From assembly GCA_963667855.2 (NCBI GenBank), contig CAXXKI010000028.1, forward strand, positions 115,295-179,294: DNA of 64,000 nt. The letters are read 5' to 3'. This stretch comes from G963667855 sp963667855. GTDB taxonomy: Bacteria > Planctomycetota > Phycisphaerae > UBA1845. The position numbers and the translations under genes were made by a program. Each line of letters begins with the position of its first letter. Positions within the stretch are counted from its first letter, which is position 1. Below are positions 1-9,388 of this stretch, piece after piece. The notes under the pieces are model-generated. The model searched no databases. It saw only the letters and a list, made by a program, of their open reading frames with translations, and was not told the origin of the DNA.

Positions 1-1
1 C

Positions 2-997
2 GTATTTATTGCCCACGATATCGGCTATTTCTTCTACATCGGTGGTAACGATTCAATGGATACCGCCAATAAAATAAGTATCCTCGCACGCGATCATGGG
101 TTGGATCTAATCGCCGTTGGAGCACCCAAGACGATTGACAACGATGTTGGTGATGCCGAGTTCAAGCTGGTTCATCATACGCCAGGCTACGGCAGCGCCG
201 CTCGATATTTCGCCCAGGTGATTCTAAACGCCAATGAGGAAAGCTCCGGTTCATGTCCGGCCGATCCCGTTCTAGTCATACAGGTCATGGGGAGGCGGAT
301 TGGTTTTATCGCCGCCGCTGCCCGGTTAGCCGATCCGGAAAGAACAATGCCGCTGCGTATTTTCCTGGCTGAATCGGGGTTGTCGCTGGAGGAGATAGGT
401 GAAAACATATATTCCTGCCTGAGCGAAAACGGTCGGTGTATCGTTGTGGTCAGTGAAGGGCTTGAAATCGGCGAACTTGGGGAAGTAAAAGACGCTTTCG
501 GGCATGCCTCATTCGGTGCGTCAAAATCATCTGTCGCTCAGATCTTGACCAACTACCTGAACTCGCGGGACCTTCCGGTTCCCGGAAAGGCCCGTTACCA
601 GATTCCCGGTACCGATCAGCGAAGCTCTGCGATCTACGCTTCCACCGTTGATATGAACGAAGCGTACGAAGTGGGTAAGAAATGCGTGTCAATTGCCGCC
701 GGGGATGGGAACGGGTGGATGGGAACTATTCAGCGACTCCCCGGTGAAAGCTATGGCGTTCAGTATGATAAAGTTCCCCTCGACGTAGTGGCTAACTCGG
801 AACGGTGTTTTCCCGAAAACTGGATTACTGCCAATCGCGATGATGTGACCGATGAATTTATCGCCTATGCTCAACCACTGATCGGACAGTGTTGGCCGGT
901 GGTGCCATTGGAAAACGGCTTGCAGCGGTTTACCCGCTTTCTTCCCGTGTTCGCCGATCGAAAATGTGAGGACTACGTACCCCAGGCCTATCGATAA
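2..997 (+). CDS. Pyrophosphate-type 6-phosphofructokinase, 5' end cut by window edge
   Basis: The reading frame is open to the first base of the window, so the N-terminus is missing. It catalyses phosphorylation of fructose 6-phosphate in glycolysis, in the cytoplasm. Visible motifs are GGNDSMDTANK just before the first internal Met, PKTIDNDV shortly after, MGRRIGFIAAAARLA (sugar-phosphate binding) and FLAESGLSLEEI. ATP-dependent PFKs carry GGDGS at the first motif, while PPi enzymes have an altered residue there, so a PPi donor is more likely, but this is inferred. The C-terminal part, from PGTDQRSS to YVPQAYR, is typical of long PFKs. It is followed by a hexosaminidase and 6-phosphogluconate dehydrogenase on the same strand. 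Confidence 0.85.
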   Translation, partial: VFIAHDIGYFFYIGGNDSMDTANKISILARDHGLDLIAVGAPKTIDNDVGDAEFKLVHHTPGYGSAARYFAQVILNANEESSGSCPADPVLVIQVMGRRIGFIAAAARLADPERTMPLRIFLAESGLSLEEIGENIYSCLSENGRCIVVVSEGLEIGELGEVKDAFGHASFGASKSSVAQILTNYLNSRDLPVPGKARYQIPGTDQRSSAIYASTVDMNEAYEVGKKCVSIAAGDGNGWMGTIQRLPGESYGVQYDKVPLDVVANSERCFPENWITANRDDVTDEFIAYAQPLIGQCWPVVPLENGLQRFTRFLPVFADRKCEDYVPQAYR

Positions 998-1109
998 GGG
1001 GAGAGGGACACGTGATCGTGTGACCTGAACCGGTTCAGCTGGCCCAATAGTATTCATTAGCCGTATGTATGACTGTGATAAACTAATCTTCCCTGCATGG
1101 AGAAAAAAC

Positions 1110-3104
1110 ATGCTGTCACGATTAAAAAACAACAGGCAATGTCGTCTTGTTGGTATCATTGCCGTTGCCGCTGCTGTTTTAATTACATGTTCTTCATTGG
1201 CGAGCGATTCGACCGTGAAACCGATTCCGTTTGTCAAGCAGTGGAGTGCAACTGCAGGTAGTCTGCCTTTTACTGGCGTGCAGATTGTTGATGTCGAACC
1301 GGCCTTGAGCCGGGAAGTAGTTCTCCTGAAGGATTTGCTCGCCGAAAGGGGAATTGCGATAAACGATAAGGGCGTTCCGCTGTATTTGCGAATCGCCCAA
1401 ATAGATTTTCCTGCCATTAAATCAAAGCATTGCGAGAGCCTGGCGTCACAGGGATATCGCATTCTGATTGATAAAAACGCAATAACGCTGGAAGGCCGGA
1501 CTCCGCAAGGTGTTTTCTACGGCATGCAGACACTGGTCATGCTTCTCGACGGGAAAGAATTCCTGCCGTGTGGCGAAATAATCGATTGGCCGGATCTGGC
1601 TGTTCGGGGCGTTATGGTGGATACCGCACGGGCCAACGAGAACCTGGATTATTACAAACGTGTCGTCGACTTCTGTGCCCATCACAAGATCAACCGTTTG
1701 CATATGCACCTGACCGATGATGAAAACGCCTGCCTTTATCATGAAGATTTTACCCAGATAATGCATCCCAACGCCTGGAAGGCGGAGCAAATCGCGAAAC
1801 TGGTCGACTATGCTCAAAAACGTCATATAGATATCGTTCCCGAGATCGAGTCATTGGGCCACGCACGGCTGTTCGTTCGCCATCCGCAATACAAGGATAT
1901 TCTTCACCAGACAACGGTGGATAAACCGGCTAAAAGCTGGGCGGGCACCAGTGTTCCTGGATTTACCAATGTTCTCTGCCCCGCAAGCCCGATCACCGTC
2001 GAATACCTGGATAAAATGTACGCTCGCGCCGCGAAGAACTTCCCGTTTCCGGAAACTCATATAGGTTATGACGAAGTGGACACCACCGTGTGTGCCCGTT
2101 GCAAGGCGAAGTTTGGAGATATTTCGCATTCGCAATGGCTGGTCCAACACCTTCTCCGATGTTATGAGTTGGCTTCCCGCGACGGGCGAAAGGTGGCCCT
2201 GTGGGGCGACATGCTCTTGAATCACCGGGATATTATCGATCGTGTACCACGTAAGGGTACGGTAATTTACGATTGGCATTACAGACCTGATACGACAGAT
2301 GAATCGGTTAAGTTTTTTACCGGCCTCGGCTTTGAAGTAATTGCCTGTCCTGCTCTGGTTTGCCATCCGCATATGGTGGCCCCTTCGGACTACAATTACA
2401 AAAATATACAACGGTTTGCCCAGATCGCTCGCGATAATGATCTGACCGGAATAGACACTACAATCTGGACTCCCGTTCGCTATATGAGTGATGTTCTCTG
2501 GCCGGGGATCGCCTATGCCGCTGCACATTCATGGGCCGGAAGTACATGGGACGAAACCGCCTTTTACCGGCAGTTTGCCGGCGATTTCTACGGTTTACCC
2601 GATGGAGAGCGTTTCGGTAAAACCTGGAGCGGATTCTACCACATGCGCTGGTGGCTGGATAAATTCCAGGTCAGTTGCTGGCATGATGAAAAAGGCCTGC
2701 TGGCCGCTCAGGAAAAAGCCGCCGGATCGTGGGGAGCGGAGGCTCGCAGGCAACTCAAGGAGTTGCAGCGAATTCAAAGTGAACTTAAGGAAATCGGAAA
2801 GGATGTTCGCAGGAACGACCTGCCCTGGCGCACACTCGTTCGCTCCGTCGATGTCGGAGTTTATGTACGGCAACATTTACTTGCCAGTGAAAAAGCTAAA
2901 CCTGACGGCAAATGGGATTTAGAACTAATTCGCGAATTGGATAAGGTATGCTTGGAGCAGATTAACTGGATAGAAGAGGATTGGGCGAGGAATCGGTTTG
3001 CCGGTGATCCCTATATGGACGATCTCAACAACACCAGGCAGCATCTTCTCGACAGTTACCGGAAGATGCATGTTTTCCATAAGAGCATACTTGGAAACAA
3101 CTGA
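1110..3104 (+). CDS. Exported beta-N-acetylhexosaminidase, GH20 family
   Basis: This enzyme hydrolyses terminal beta-linked N-acetylhexosamine residues from glycans, probably in the periplasm or outside the cell. An upstream Met at 1065 is open, but the Met at 1110 has a GGAG 8 bases before it and begins a good signal peptide (basic start, then a hydrophobic run ending near SSLAS), so 1110 is preferred (664 aa). A GH20b-like domain precedes the barrel, which starts near RGVMVDTARANENLDYYKR. The catalytic Asp-Glu pair is D321-E322 in HIGYDEVD. Close-by lines HMHLTDDE and PEIESLGHA are the usual GH20 strands. The C-terminal 200 residues are helical. Confidence 0.88.
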   Translation: MLSRLKNNRQCRLVGIIAVAAAVLITCSSLASDSTVKPIPFVKQWSATAGSLPFTGVQIVDVEPALSREVVLLKDLLAERGIAINDKGVPLYLRIAQIDFPAIKSKHCESLASQGYRILIDKNAITLEGRTPQGVFYGMQTLVMLLDGKEFLPCGEIIDWPDLAVRGVMVDTARANENLDYYKRVVDFCAHHKINRLHMHLTDDENACLYHEDFTQIMHPNAWKAEQIAKLVDYAQKRHIDIVPEIESLGHARLFVRHPQYKDILHQTTVDKPAKSWAGTSVPGFTNVLCPASPITVEYLDKMYARAAKNFPFPETHIGYDEVDTTVCARCKAKFGDISHSQWLVQHLLRCYELASRDGRKVALWGDMLLNHRDIIDRVPRKGTVIYDWHYRPDTTDESVKFFTGLGFEVIACPALVCHPHMVAPSDYNYKNIQRFAQIARDNDLTGIDTTIWTPVRYMSDVLWPGIAYAAAHSWAGSTWDETAFYRQFAGDFYGLPDGERFGKTWSGFYHMRWWLDKFQVSCWHDEKGLLAAQEKAAGSWGAEARRQLKELQRIQSELKEIGKDVRRNDLPWRTLVRSVDVGVYVRQHLLASEKAKPDGKWDLELIRELDKVCLEQINWIEEDWARNRFAGDPYMDDLNNTRQHLLDSYRKMHVFHKSILGNN

Positions 3105-3184
3105 TTCTGTAAAGCTAAAACAGTAACTGATGGCTCCGAAAGGTTCCGGTAGGTAAACCACTTTCGGGCAGGAGATTTGATATA

Positions 3185-4636
3185 ATGCAAAAAGCGGATA
3201 TTGGTGTGGTAGGCCTGGCGGTAATGGGTGAAAACCTTATTCTGAACATGGAGAGTAAGGGGTTTACTGTGGCCGCCTTCAATCGAACGGTATCCAGAGT
3301 GGATGATTTTCTTGCCGGAAGAGCCAAGGGAAAAAACATTCTGGGCATGCATTCTATCGAAGAATTCTGTAGCGTATTAACCAGGCCGCGTAAGGTCATG
3401 CTCATGGTGAAAGCTGGACCTGTGGTTGACGCGTTTATCGAGCAGATAGTCCCGCACCTTGAGCCGGGCGATATCATCATCGACGGCGGGAATTCGCATT
3501 TCCCTGATTCGACCCGGCGAACCGCTGAGTTGCGGGAAAAGGGTGTTCACTTTATCGGTACCGGTGTTTCAGGTGGTGAGGAAGGCGCCCTGCGCGGACC
3601 ATCGATCATGCCCGGTGGCGAGCCCGCTGCCTGGGAATACGTCAAACCGATTTTCCAGAGCATATGCGCCAAAACGGAAAGCGGAGAACCGTGCTGCGAC
3701 TGGGTCGGACCGGAGGGCGCGGGACACTTCGTGAAAATGGTACACAACGGAATAGAATACGGCGATATGCAGCTCATTTGCGAAGCGTATCACTTTATGA
3801 AATCCGGACTTGGTATTTCCCTGGAGGAGATGCAGGCCATCTTTGCCCGCTGGAATAAGGGAGTGTTGGACTCATACCTGATTGAGATAACGGCCGATCT
3901 CATGGGGTACCGTAATGAGCAGGGCGAGCCCGAAGTGGAAATGATTCTAGACGCTGCGGGCCAGAAAGGTACCGGCAAGTGGACGGTTTGCTCCGCTTTG
4001 GACGTTGGGCAACCGTTAACCCTGATCGGCGAAGCAGTATTCGCCCGCTGTATATCAGCTTTGAAGGATGAACGGAGCAATGCCGCAAAAACCTTAAAAG
4101 GTCCGGCGACAGAATTCACCGGCGATAAGGGTAAGTTTGTAGATGATCTGGAACAGGCGTTATACGCGGCCAAGATCGTCAGCTATGCCCAGGGGTATCA
4201 GTTGATGCGGGCGGTTGCCAATGAGAACAACTGGGAACTCAACTACGGCGGAATCGCCTTGATGTGGCGCGGAGGATGTATTATCAGATCTGCGTTTTTG
4301 GATAAAATCAAGGCGGCGTTTGATCGTTACGGCAGACTGGTAAACCTGATGCTCGATCCCTTCTTCAGTGATGCCCTGAACAAAGCCCAGGCAAGCTGGC
4401 GGAGAGTCGTATCCGCCTCGATTGAATGTGGAATTCCAGTGCCAGCGATAAGCTCGGCCCTGGCCTACTTCGACAGCTACCGAACAGAGCGGTTGCCCGC
4501 AAATCTGCTTCAGGCGCAAAGAGACTATTTCGGCGCCCACTCCTACGAACGGGTGAACAAACAGCGAGGCGAGTTTTTCCACACGAACTGGACAGGACGA
4601 GGCGGCGATACGGCTTCATCGGCATACACCGTTTAA
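3185..4636 (+). CDS. gnd: 6-phosphogluconate dehydrogenase, decarboxylating
   Basis: It oxidatively decarboxylates 6-phosphogluconate to ribulose 5-phosphate with NADP, the third step of the pentose phosphate pathway, in the cytoplasm. The 483 aa length is normal for the long dimeric form. The N-terminal Rossmann motif GLAVMGENLILNMESKG is followed by NRT at the dinucleotide 2'-phosphate site. Signature segments are GTGVSGGEEGALRGPSIMPGG, EGAGHFVKMVHNGIEYGDMQ and the C-terminal HTNWTGRGGDTASSAYTV tail. A GGAG lies about 10 bases before the ATG. It is 80 bp downstream of the hexosaminidase and may be co-transcribed with it and the PFK. Confidence 0.96.
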   Translation: MQKADIGVVGLAVMGENLILNMESKGFTVAAFNRTVSRVDDFLAGRAKGKNILGMHSIEEFCSVLTRPRKVMLMVKAGPVVDAFIEQIVPHLEPGDIIIDGGNSHFPDSTRRTAELREKGVHFIGTGVSGGEEGALRGPSIMPGGEPAAWEYVKPIFQSICAKTESGEPCCDWVGPEGAGHFVKMVHNGIEYGDMQLICEAYHFMKSGLGISLEEMQAIFARWNKGVLDSYLIEITADLMGYRNEQGEPEVEMILDAAGQKGTGKWTVCSALDVGQPLTLIGEAVFARCISALKDERSNAAKTLKGPATEFTGDKGKFVDDLEQALYAAKIVSYAQGYQLMRAVANENNWELNYGGIALMWRGGCIIRSAFLDKIKAAFDRYGRLVNLMLDPFFSDALNKAQASWRRVVSASIECGIPVPAISSALAYFDSYRTERLPANLLQAQRDYFGAHSYERVNKQRGEFFHTNWTGRGGDTASSAYTV

Positions 4637-4758
4637 GCAGAAAAGAATAGGACCTCTTGCCTGCGCTAAGCATTAAACCTGATTACGTAAAAACATAAGC
4701 AAGAATGGTAATGTGCGGTATATCCCTATTTCAATCCTGCGCAGCCTGCGGCGAGTTT

Positions 4759-5038
4759 GTAGGTCGGGTCAACACCCCGACGCGCACTCATACGTATTTC
4801 GCCGGGCCTGTCGACCACCGGCATAAACCCCTTTTGTGATTATAAATCCTTTAAAAGGAGTATGTTAGCCCAGTAGCCGGGGTTTTCGGTATGGCCTGAT
4901 GGATCTAATTTGAGATTTCAAATTTCAGATAGTTAATGCCGAAACCTTCCCGCATTATCTATAGTGACGCGAAACTCAGAAAACCGGGAAAATGCTAAAA
5001 CAACAAAGATGTTAACAGCAGTGCTCTGTGGACCCGAC
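4759..5038. repeat. Dispersed intergenic element with short terminal inverted repeats, copy 1
   Basis: This stretch matches 61915-62153 over its last 190 bases with only scattered substitutions and one-base indels. The outer ends are inverted: GTCGGGTC at 4763-4770 and GACCCGAC at 5031-5038. Copy 1 carries about 40 extra bases after the left end that are absent from copy 2, including a small GTCGGG/CCCGAC hairpin. It encodes nothing. It sits downstream of gnd and behaves like a MITE or REP-type non-autonomous element. The rest of 4637-4758 and 5039-5164 shows no gene. Confidence 0.75.
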
Positions 5039-5164
5039 CTAAAGACTGGCTTGGAAATATTGCCGATTAGTTAAAACGTTTTATTTAGTAAATACGCCAT
5101 AGGCGGACCCAAGGCAAACCGCGGAAAAAACACTATAAAACCGAACATTTGGTAAACCAGAGCC

Positions 5165-5327
5165 CGTCCGCCCAGGCGGACGGTCGGCGTAAGGTAGCCG
5201 CTGGTGGAGCCCGCTCCGTCCGCCAAAGGCGGAGCGGACGGGCGGAACCGGCGGAAACCGAACTCCCCAGATTCCCCAAAAAGCCCCCCGGCCTTTAGCC
5301 CGCTTCCGGTGGGCTAAAGGCCGGGGG
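5165..5327. repeat. Cluster of GC-rich inverted repeats with a 17-bp-stem hairpin
   Basis: Three inverted repeats lie close together. 5165-5182 pairs CGTCCGCC with GGCGGACG. Around 5210-5240 TCCGCC pairs with GGCGGA inside a longer imperfect palindrome. 5285-5301 pairs perfectly with 5311-5327 (CCCCCGGCCTTTAGCCC and its complement) around a 9-base loop. The cluster is typical of REP/BIME-like intergenic repeats. No gene lies between 4637 and 5637. Confidence 0.65.
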
Positions 5328-5637
5328 CCGACATCAACCCTGCGAATATAACAATCCCACCAGCGGTTAAACCGGACGAGGTTCTCCTCATCAACAAACA
5401 CTACAATCAAAGTGACACATAGTGGCACTAGAAAATATTTCTACCGCTCTTTCCGTTAAATTACATTTAACATCCGCCCTGGCGCTATCAAAAAACCCGT
5501 ATATCGAGCCGCCATTAATCGCACAAAATCGCTGAAGGTCCCAAAGGGTGGTCACTGTTTACGTTTATAGGGGTGAATGGGAGGAACAGCTCCATCCCCG
5601 GAACGAAATCGCACATGCAAAAAGAAGGAGAGAAGCA

Positions 5638-6366
5638 ATGGCCACATCAGCAAAACAAATCGAAGCTAACCGACGGAACGCCATGAAATCCACCGGCCCG
5701 AAAACAAAGCCCGGGAAAAGCCGCTCGCGTTACAACGCCAAAAAACACGGACTGCTCACCAAAACACTCGAGGCAGTCGAAGTCGCCTTCGAGTGGAAAA
5801 AGGATTTAGAAAAACTAACCGACGAATTGTACGACGAATACCGCCCCCAATCCCCACTGGAGAAAATCATGGTCGAAAGACTCATCTCCGTCACCTGGCG
5901 TATTCGCCGCATCCAACTGATCGACGCCAACGAATTTGAAACCCAGTTCGAATCCCACGAGCAGGCCACTATGATCGATCCGGAAAACCTCAACCTCATC
6001 TGCCGCTACGAAACTATGCTCAACCGCCAGTTCTACCAACTGATAGACCGCCTGGAAAAACTCCAGAACAACCGGAAAGCTCAAACAGAAGCCGGTAAAT
6101 CGCCTGAAGAAACCAAGCTCAGCCCGCCAAAAGTAAAAATACGAAACGAACCCATTTGTGGCAAAAACGGAGATAACCCCTTACAACCAAACCATTTGGA
6201 AAAAACAAGAAGCTCGGCCAGCTCCCAGACCCCGCGCCCAACCGCCGTGAGAAAACCCGTCACAAGCTCCAGACCACAAGCAGCAATGAAATGCTCACCG
6301 AACCCAATGGGAATATACCCAACAAACGCAACAAAAGGAGGTTTGATAAGACCAAAACTGATATGA
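5638..6366 (+). CDS. Uncharacterised protein with N-terminal STGPKT/KHGL motif
   Basis: No enzymatic function is recognised. The protein (242 aa from the chosen ATG) opens with the pattern ANRRNAMKSTGPKT...GK...NAKKHGL, a conserved short motif at the N-terminus of many uncharacterised bacterial proteins. A helical middle follows (residues about 45-150, rich in E, R and Q), then a low-complexity basic Pro/Ser/Lys tail. The upstream in-frame start at 5548 is rejected because AAGGAG lies 8 bases before the ATG at 5638. It is directly downstream of the inverted-repeat cluster. Nothing in the neighbours tells its role. Confidence 0.6.
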   Translation: MATSAKQIEANRRNAMKSTGPKTKPGKSRSRYNAKKHGLLTKTLEAVEVAFEWKKDLEKLTDELYDEYRPQSPLEKIMVERLISVTWRIRRIQLIDANEFETQFESHEQATMIDPENLNLICRYETMLNRQFYQLIDRLEKLQNNRKAQTEAGKSPEETKLSPPKVKIRNEPICGKNGDNPLQPNHLEKTRSSASSQTPRPTAVRKPVTSSRPQAAMKCSPNPMGIYPTNATKGGLIRPKLI

Positions 6367-6418
6367 ATCTCAGGACGCTTATAAATAATTTCGCTGGTGA
6401 TTCGTCCGGAAAACCGGT

Positions 6419-7582
6419 CTATTCGTAAAAAACAGCGTTGGCACCTTCCGACGGTTTCACTGTAAAACAGTGTTGGGAAATACCGAGAGCGGCGTAAAAC
6501 GCGGTCGCTACGAGCTCTTGAATTTTCGCAATGTGCTCCGTCTGGACAACGGCTAATACTATTCCGCCGAATCCGCCACCGACCATGCGGGCTCCCAGAA
6601 CACTGCTTTCTTTGCGGAGAATGTCGATTAACTGGTCGATCTCCTCGCATGATACTTCGTATTCGTCGCGCAGAGAGTCCTGAGTCTGCCAAAGCAGGGC
6701 TCCGACCCTATGCCAGTTACCGGCTCTGAGTGCTTCAACCGCGGAGTTTACGCGAGCCATTTCGGAGATAACGTGCTGTGCCCGGTTGAAAGTGGTCCTG
6801 TCAAGTTTATCCCGATGGGCGGTCAGCGTATCAGCGTCCACATCTCGTAAAGTTCTGATCTCAGAGTTGGTTTGTGAAATTACCGAAACAGCTTTCCGGC
6901 ATGATGCGACACGTTTTTCGTAAGCCCCGTCGGTAAGCGAGTGATTTACCCCACTTGGGATAACCAGAAAGCTGACATTATTCGTTCGGCAGGGAACGTA
7001 TTCATGAGTAAGGTCTTTGCAATCGATCAGGGTTGCGTGATCTTTCTTCGCGAAGCAAACGGCCATCTGGTCCATAATCCCGCATGGCATACCGACGAAA
7101 TCGTGTTCGGAAGTCTGAGCGATCTTTGCTATTTGCTCGCGCGGTATTTCCACATGAGCGAGTTTAGTCAGAGCCATGCCCGCAGATACGCACAAAGCGG
7201 CCGAACTGCTCATCCCGTAACCTGATTGGAGATTACCGTCTATTAGGAGTTTCGCACCTAGCAGGTGGACTCCTTTCTTGCACAATCCATGTACCATGCC
7301 TCTAATGTAATTTTCCCAGGCAGGTGGATTGGACGGAGAGTTAACATCCACTGGGAACGATGTTCTTTTATCCAAACCCGCGGAATGGACGGTAACCAGA
7401 CCGGAATTATCCATGCTCGCCGAAACAACGATCGCCTGGGAAATCGCGAAGGGTAGAACCATTCCATCGCTATAATCCACATGTTCGCCGATGATATTAA
7501 CCCTGCCCGGAGCGGCCGCTACCACCTGAGGTTTGTCGTCGTAGATTCGTTCATGCGTTTTTGCGGCACTATCGATATCCAT
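6419..7582 (-). CDS. galK: Galactokinase
   Basis: It phosphorylates alpha-D-galactose at C1 with ATP, the entry step of the Leloir pathway, in the cytoplasm. All three GHMP kinase motifs are visible: PGRVNIIGEHVDYSDG near the N-terminus, GYGMSSSAALCVSAGMAL for phosphate binding, and GARMVGGGFGGIVLAVV near the C-terminus. Length is 387 aa, normal for the family. A TTG five codons upstream is open, but the ATG at 7582 has GGAG nine bases before it, which decides the start. No other gal genes are adjacent. It is divergent from the Fic gene. Confidence 0.95.
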   Translation of the reverse strand: MDIDSAAKTHERIYDDKPQVVAAAPGRVNIIGEHVDYSDGMVLPFAISQAIVVSASMDNSGLVTVHSAGLDKRTSFPVDVNSPSNPPAWENYIRGMVHGLCKKGVHLLGAKLLIDGNLQSGYGMSSSAALCVSAGMALTKLAHVEIPREQIAKIAQTSEHDFVGMPCGIMDQMAVCFAKKDHATLIDCKDLTHEYVPCRTNNVSFLVIPSGVNHSLTDGAYEKRVASCRKAVSVISQTNSEIRTLRDVDADTLTAHRDKLDRTTFNRAQHVISEMARVNSAVEALRAGNWHRVGALLWQTQDSLRDEYEVSCEEIDQLIDILRKESSVLGARMVGGGFGGIVLAVVQTEHIAKIQELVATAFYAALGISQHCFTVKPSEGANAVFYE

Positions 7583-7866
7583 GGTCAGCTGCTCCAAAGC
7601 TAAATACCCGAATCAGTTGCTCGGGGAACACTCTTTATCAAAAAGGATTATCCACAGCAAAATCGCCTGCACCACCGATTAGAATACGCAGTTCCGGCAG
7701 CGTAACTACTTCATGCGATTTGGAACTCGCCCTAGTTGGATTGCGTGTATTTTTCCTGCAAATATTTGTTTCACGGTTATTTTTTGTGAATAGCGGGTGT
7801 TTTTCTTGTGTGCTTTCTGTTTACGGGCGATAATCCTGTATCGAGGTTGATTTTTTGGAGATTGCG

Positions 7867-9384
7867 ATGTCTGCGGAAAATATTCGTGTGGATGAACTCA
7901 GGCCAGCGGGATACGTGGCGATTACGGCTCTTCTTGGTCTACGTACGATTCCGAATTGGCATGAATCCTACATTGCGGCAGGTAATACTCATAAAATCGA
8001 ATCGAATGGTGGCTTGGTTAAGGAGATTTATCCTTCCAAGTATTGGCCTGGAGATAGTGTGGGGGACCATCTTGAGTTTGCCCTTAAGTATGACGGAGTG
8101 AATCCAGCCGTTCTGGCCTGCATCTTTCGGGGGGTTGAGACTTTGGAGATTGAAGCATATGTCGCCTCCAAGCCCAGCGGTAAGTACGCTCGCCGAATCT
8201 GGTATCTTTTTGAGCAGATCACAGGCCGACGTTTGTCCTTGCATGACCTCAAGGGTTGTCGCTATGTCGATTTACTGGACCAGGACAAAAATATCACGGT
8301 TAATCCGGGCAAGCGTGTTTCCCGCCAGTGCATTAATGATAATCTCCTCGGCGATGTCAGGTTTTGCCCAATCGTTCGACGGACGGAAGCAATTGAGAAC
8401 TACATGGCTGCCAAGTTGCGGCAGCGGTGTCAGGATATAGTGGCCGATTATCCACAACAACTGTTTAAACGGGCACTGAGTTACCTATATACGAAAGAAA
8501 CCAAGTCCTCCTTTGAAATCGAGCATATCAAGCCTAACGCAAGTCGCACTGAGCGTTTTGTCACCCTGTTGGAGTTGGCCGAGAAGGAAAATTTTTGCCA
8601 GAAGCCTCGACTTGTAAGTTTGCATAATCGAATTGTCGATCCTCGTTTTGCTGTTTCAGATTATCGTAATAGCCAGAACTACGTCGGCGAAACAGTGTCG
8701 TGGGAGACGGAGCGAATTCACTATGCAAGTCCCAAACCCGATGATTTAAACGACTTGATGGCCGGTTTGGTTGAATCGCATCAGCGAATGAGGGATGGTT
8801 CCGTACATCCGGTGGTGCACGCTGCTGTCGTCGCGTATGGGTTTGTGTTTATGCATCCCTTTGAGGATGGCAATGGGCGAATCCATAGATTCCTGATCCA
8901 TAATATTCTTGCAAGGAAAGGGTTTACGCCAGAAGGGCTGATGTTCCCCGTGTCGGCCGCCATGCTCAAAAACCCAAGTGAGTACGACGCATCGCTGGAA
9001 GCTTTTTCGAAACAGGTGATGCCGCTGGTCGAATATGAACTAGACGACGTCGGGCGAATGACGATCCTCAACGACACTCGTGACTCGTACAGGTTTATAG
9101 ACATGACGGCGCAGGTTGAAGCCTTGTTTGGTTTCATTGAGAAAACCATTGATACTGAGTTGGTAGAAGATCTGAATTTTCTCGTAAGCTACGATCGTAC
9201 GAAGGACGCAATCCAGGATGTAGTAGATATGCCTGACAGGCAGATAGATCTCTTTATTCGCTTCTGCCTGCAAAACAATGGGCAGCTGTCGGCCCGTAAA
9301 AGAGCCAGCCACTTCGACTTCTTGACTGATGATGAAGTAGCCAGGATGGAGCGGGCAGTTCGATCGGCCTATCGAAAAGAGTAA
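7867..9384 (+). CDS. Fic/DOC family protein (predicted AMPylator)
   Basis: Fic enzymes transfer AMP or related groups from a nucleotide onto hydroxyl side chains of target proteins. The core motif HPFEDGNGRIHR is complete, with the catalytic His at residue 330 (505 aa from the ATG at 7867, which has TTTTGGAG just before it). The preceding helix (VESHQRMRDGSVHPVVHAAV) and the following IHNILARKGF fit the Fic fold. The N-terminal 200 residues are unassigned and the C-terminus (about 420-505) looks like a winged helix. No inhibitory (S/T)xxxE(G/N) helix was identified. The next gene starts 4 bases after its stop, so the two are probably translated together. A defence or toxin role is inferred from context only. 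Confidence 0.85.
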   Translation: MSAENIRVDELRPAGYVAITALLGLRTIPNWHESYIAAGNTHKIESNGGLVKEIYPSKYWPGDSVGDHLEFALKYDGVNPAVLACIFRGVETLEIEAYVASKPSGKYARRIWYLFEQITGRRLSLHDLKGCRYVDLLDQDKNITVNPGKRVSRQCINDNLLGDVRFCPIVRRTEAIENYMAAKLRQRCQDIVADYPQQLFKRALSYLYTKETKSSFEIEHIKPNASRTERFVTLLELAEKENFCQKPRLVSLHNRIVDPRFAVSDYRNSQNYVGETVSWETERIHYASPKPDDLNDLMAGLVESHQRMRDGSVHPVVHAAVVAYGFVFMHPFEDGNGRIHRFLIHNILARKGFTPEGLMFPVSAAMLKNPSEYDASLEAFSKQVMPLVEYELDDVGRMTILNDTRDSYRFIDMTAQVEALFGFIEKTIDTELVEDLNFLVSYDRTKDAIQDVVDMPDRQIDLFIRFCLQNNGQLSARKRASHFDFLTDDEVARMERAVRSAYRKE

Positions 9385-9388
9385 AACT

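Noticed and set aside
689..1462. Long reverse frame over the PFK-hexosaminidase junction
   Set aside because: Antisense to two well-supported genes, no family pattern, no ribosome site.
1851..2528. 225-codon reverse frame inside the hexosaminidase
   Set aside because: Shadow of the GH20 coding sequence.
7648..7656. DnaA box TTATCCACA near galK/Fic, with others at about 8449 and 36333
   Set aside because: Single scattered boxes, no cluster, no AT-rich unwinding region and no dnaA or dnaN nearby. Not an origin.
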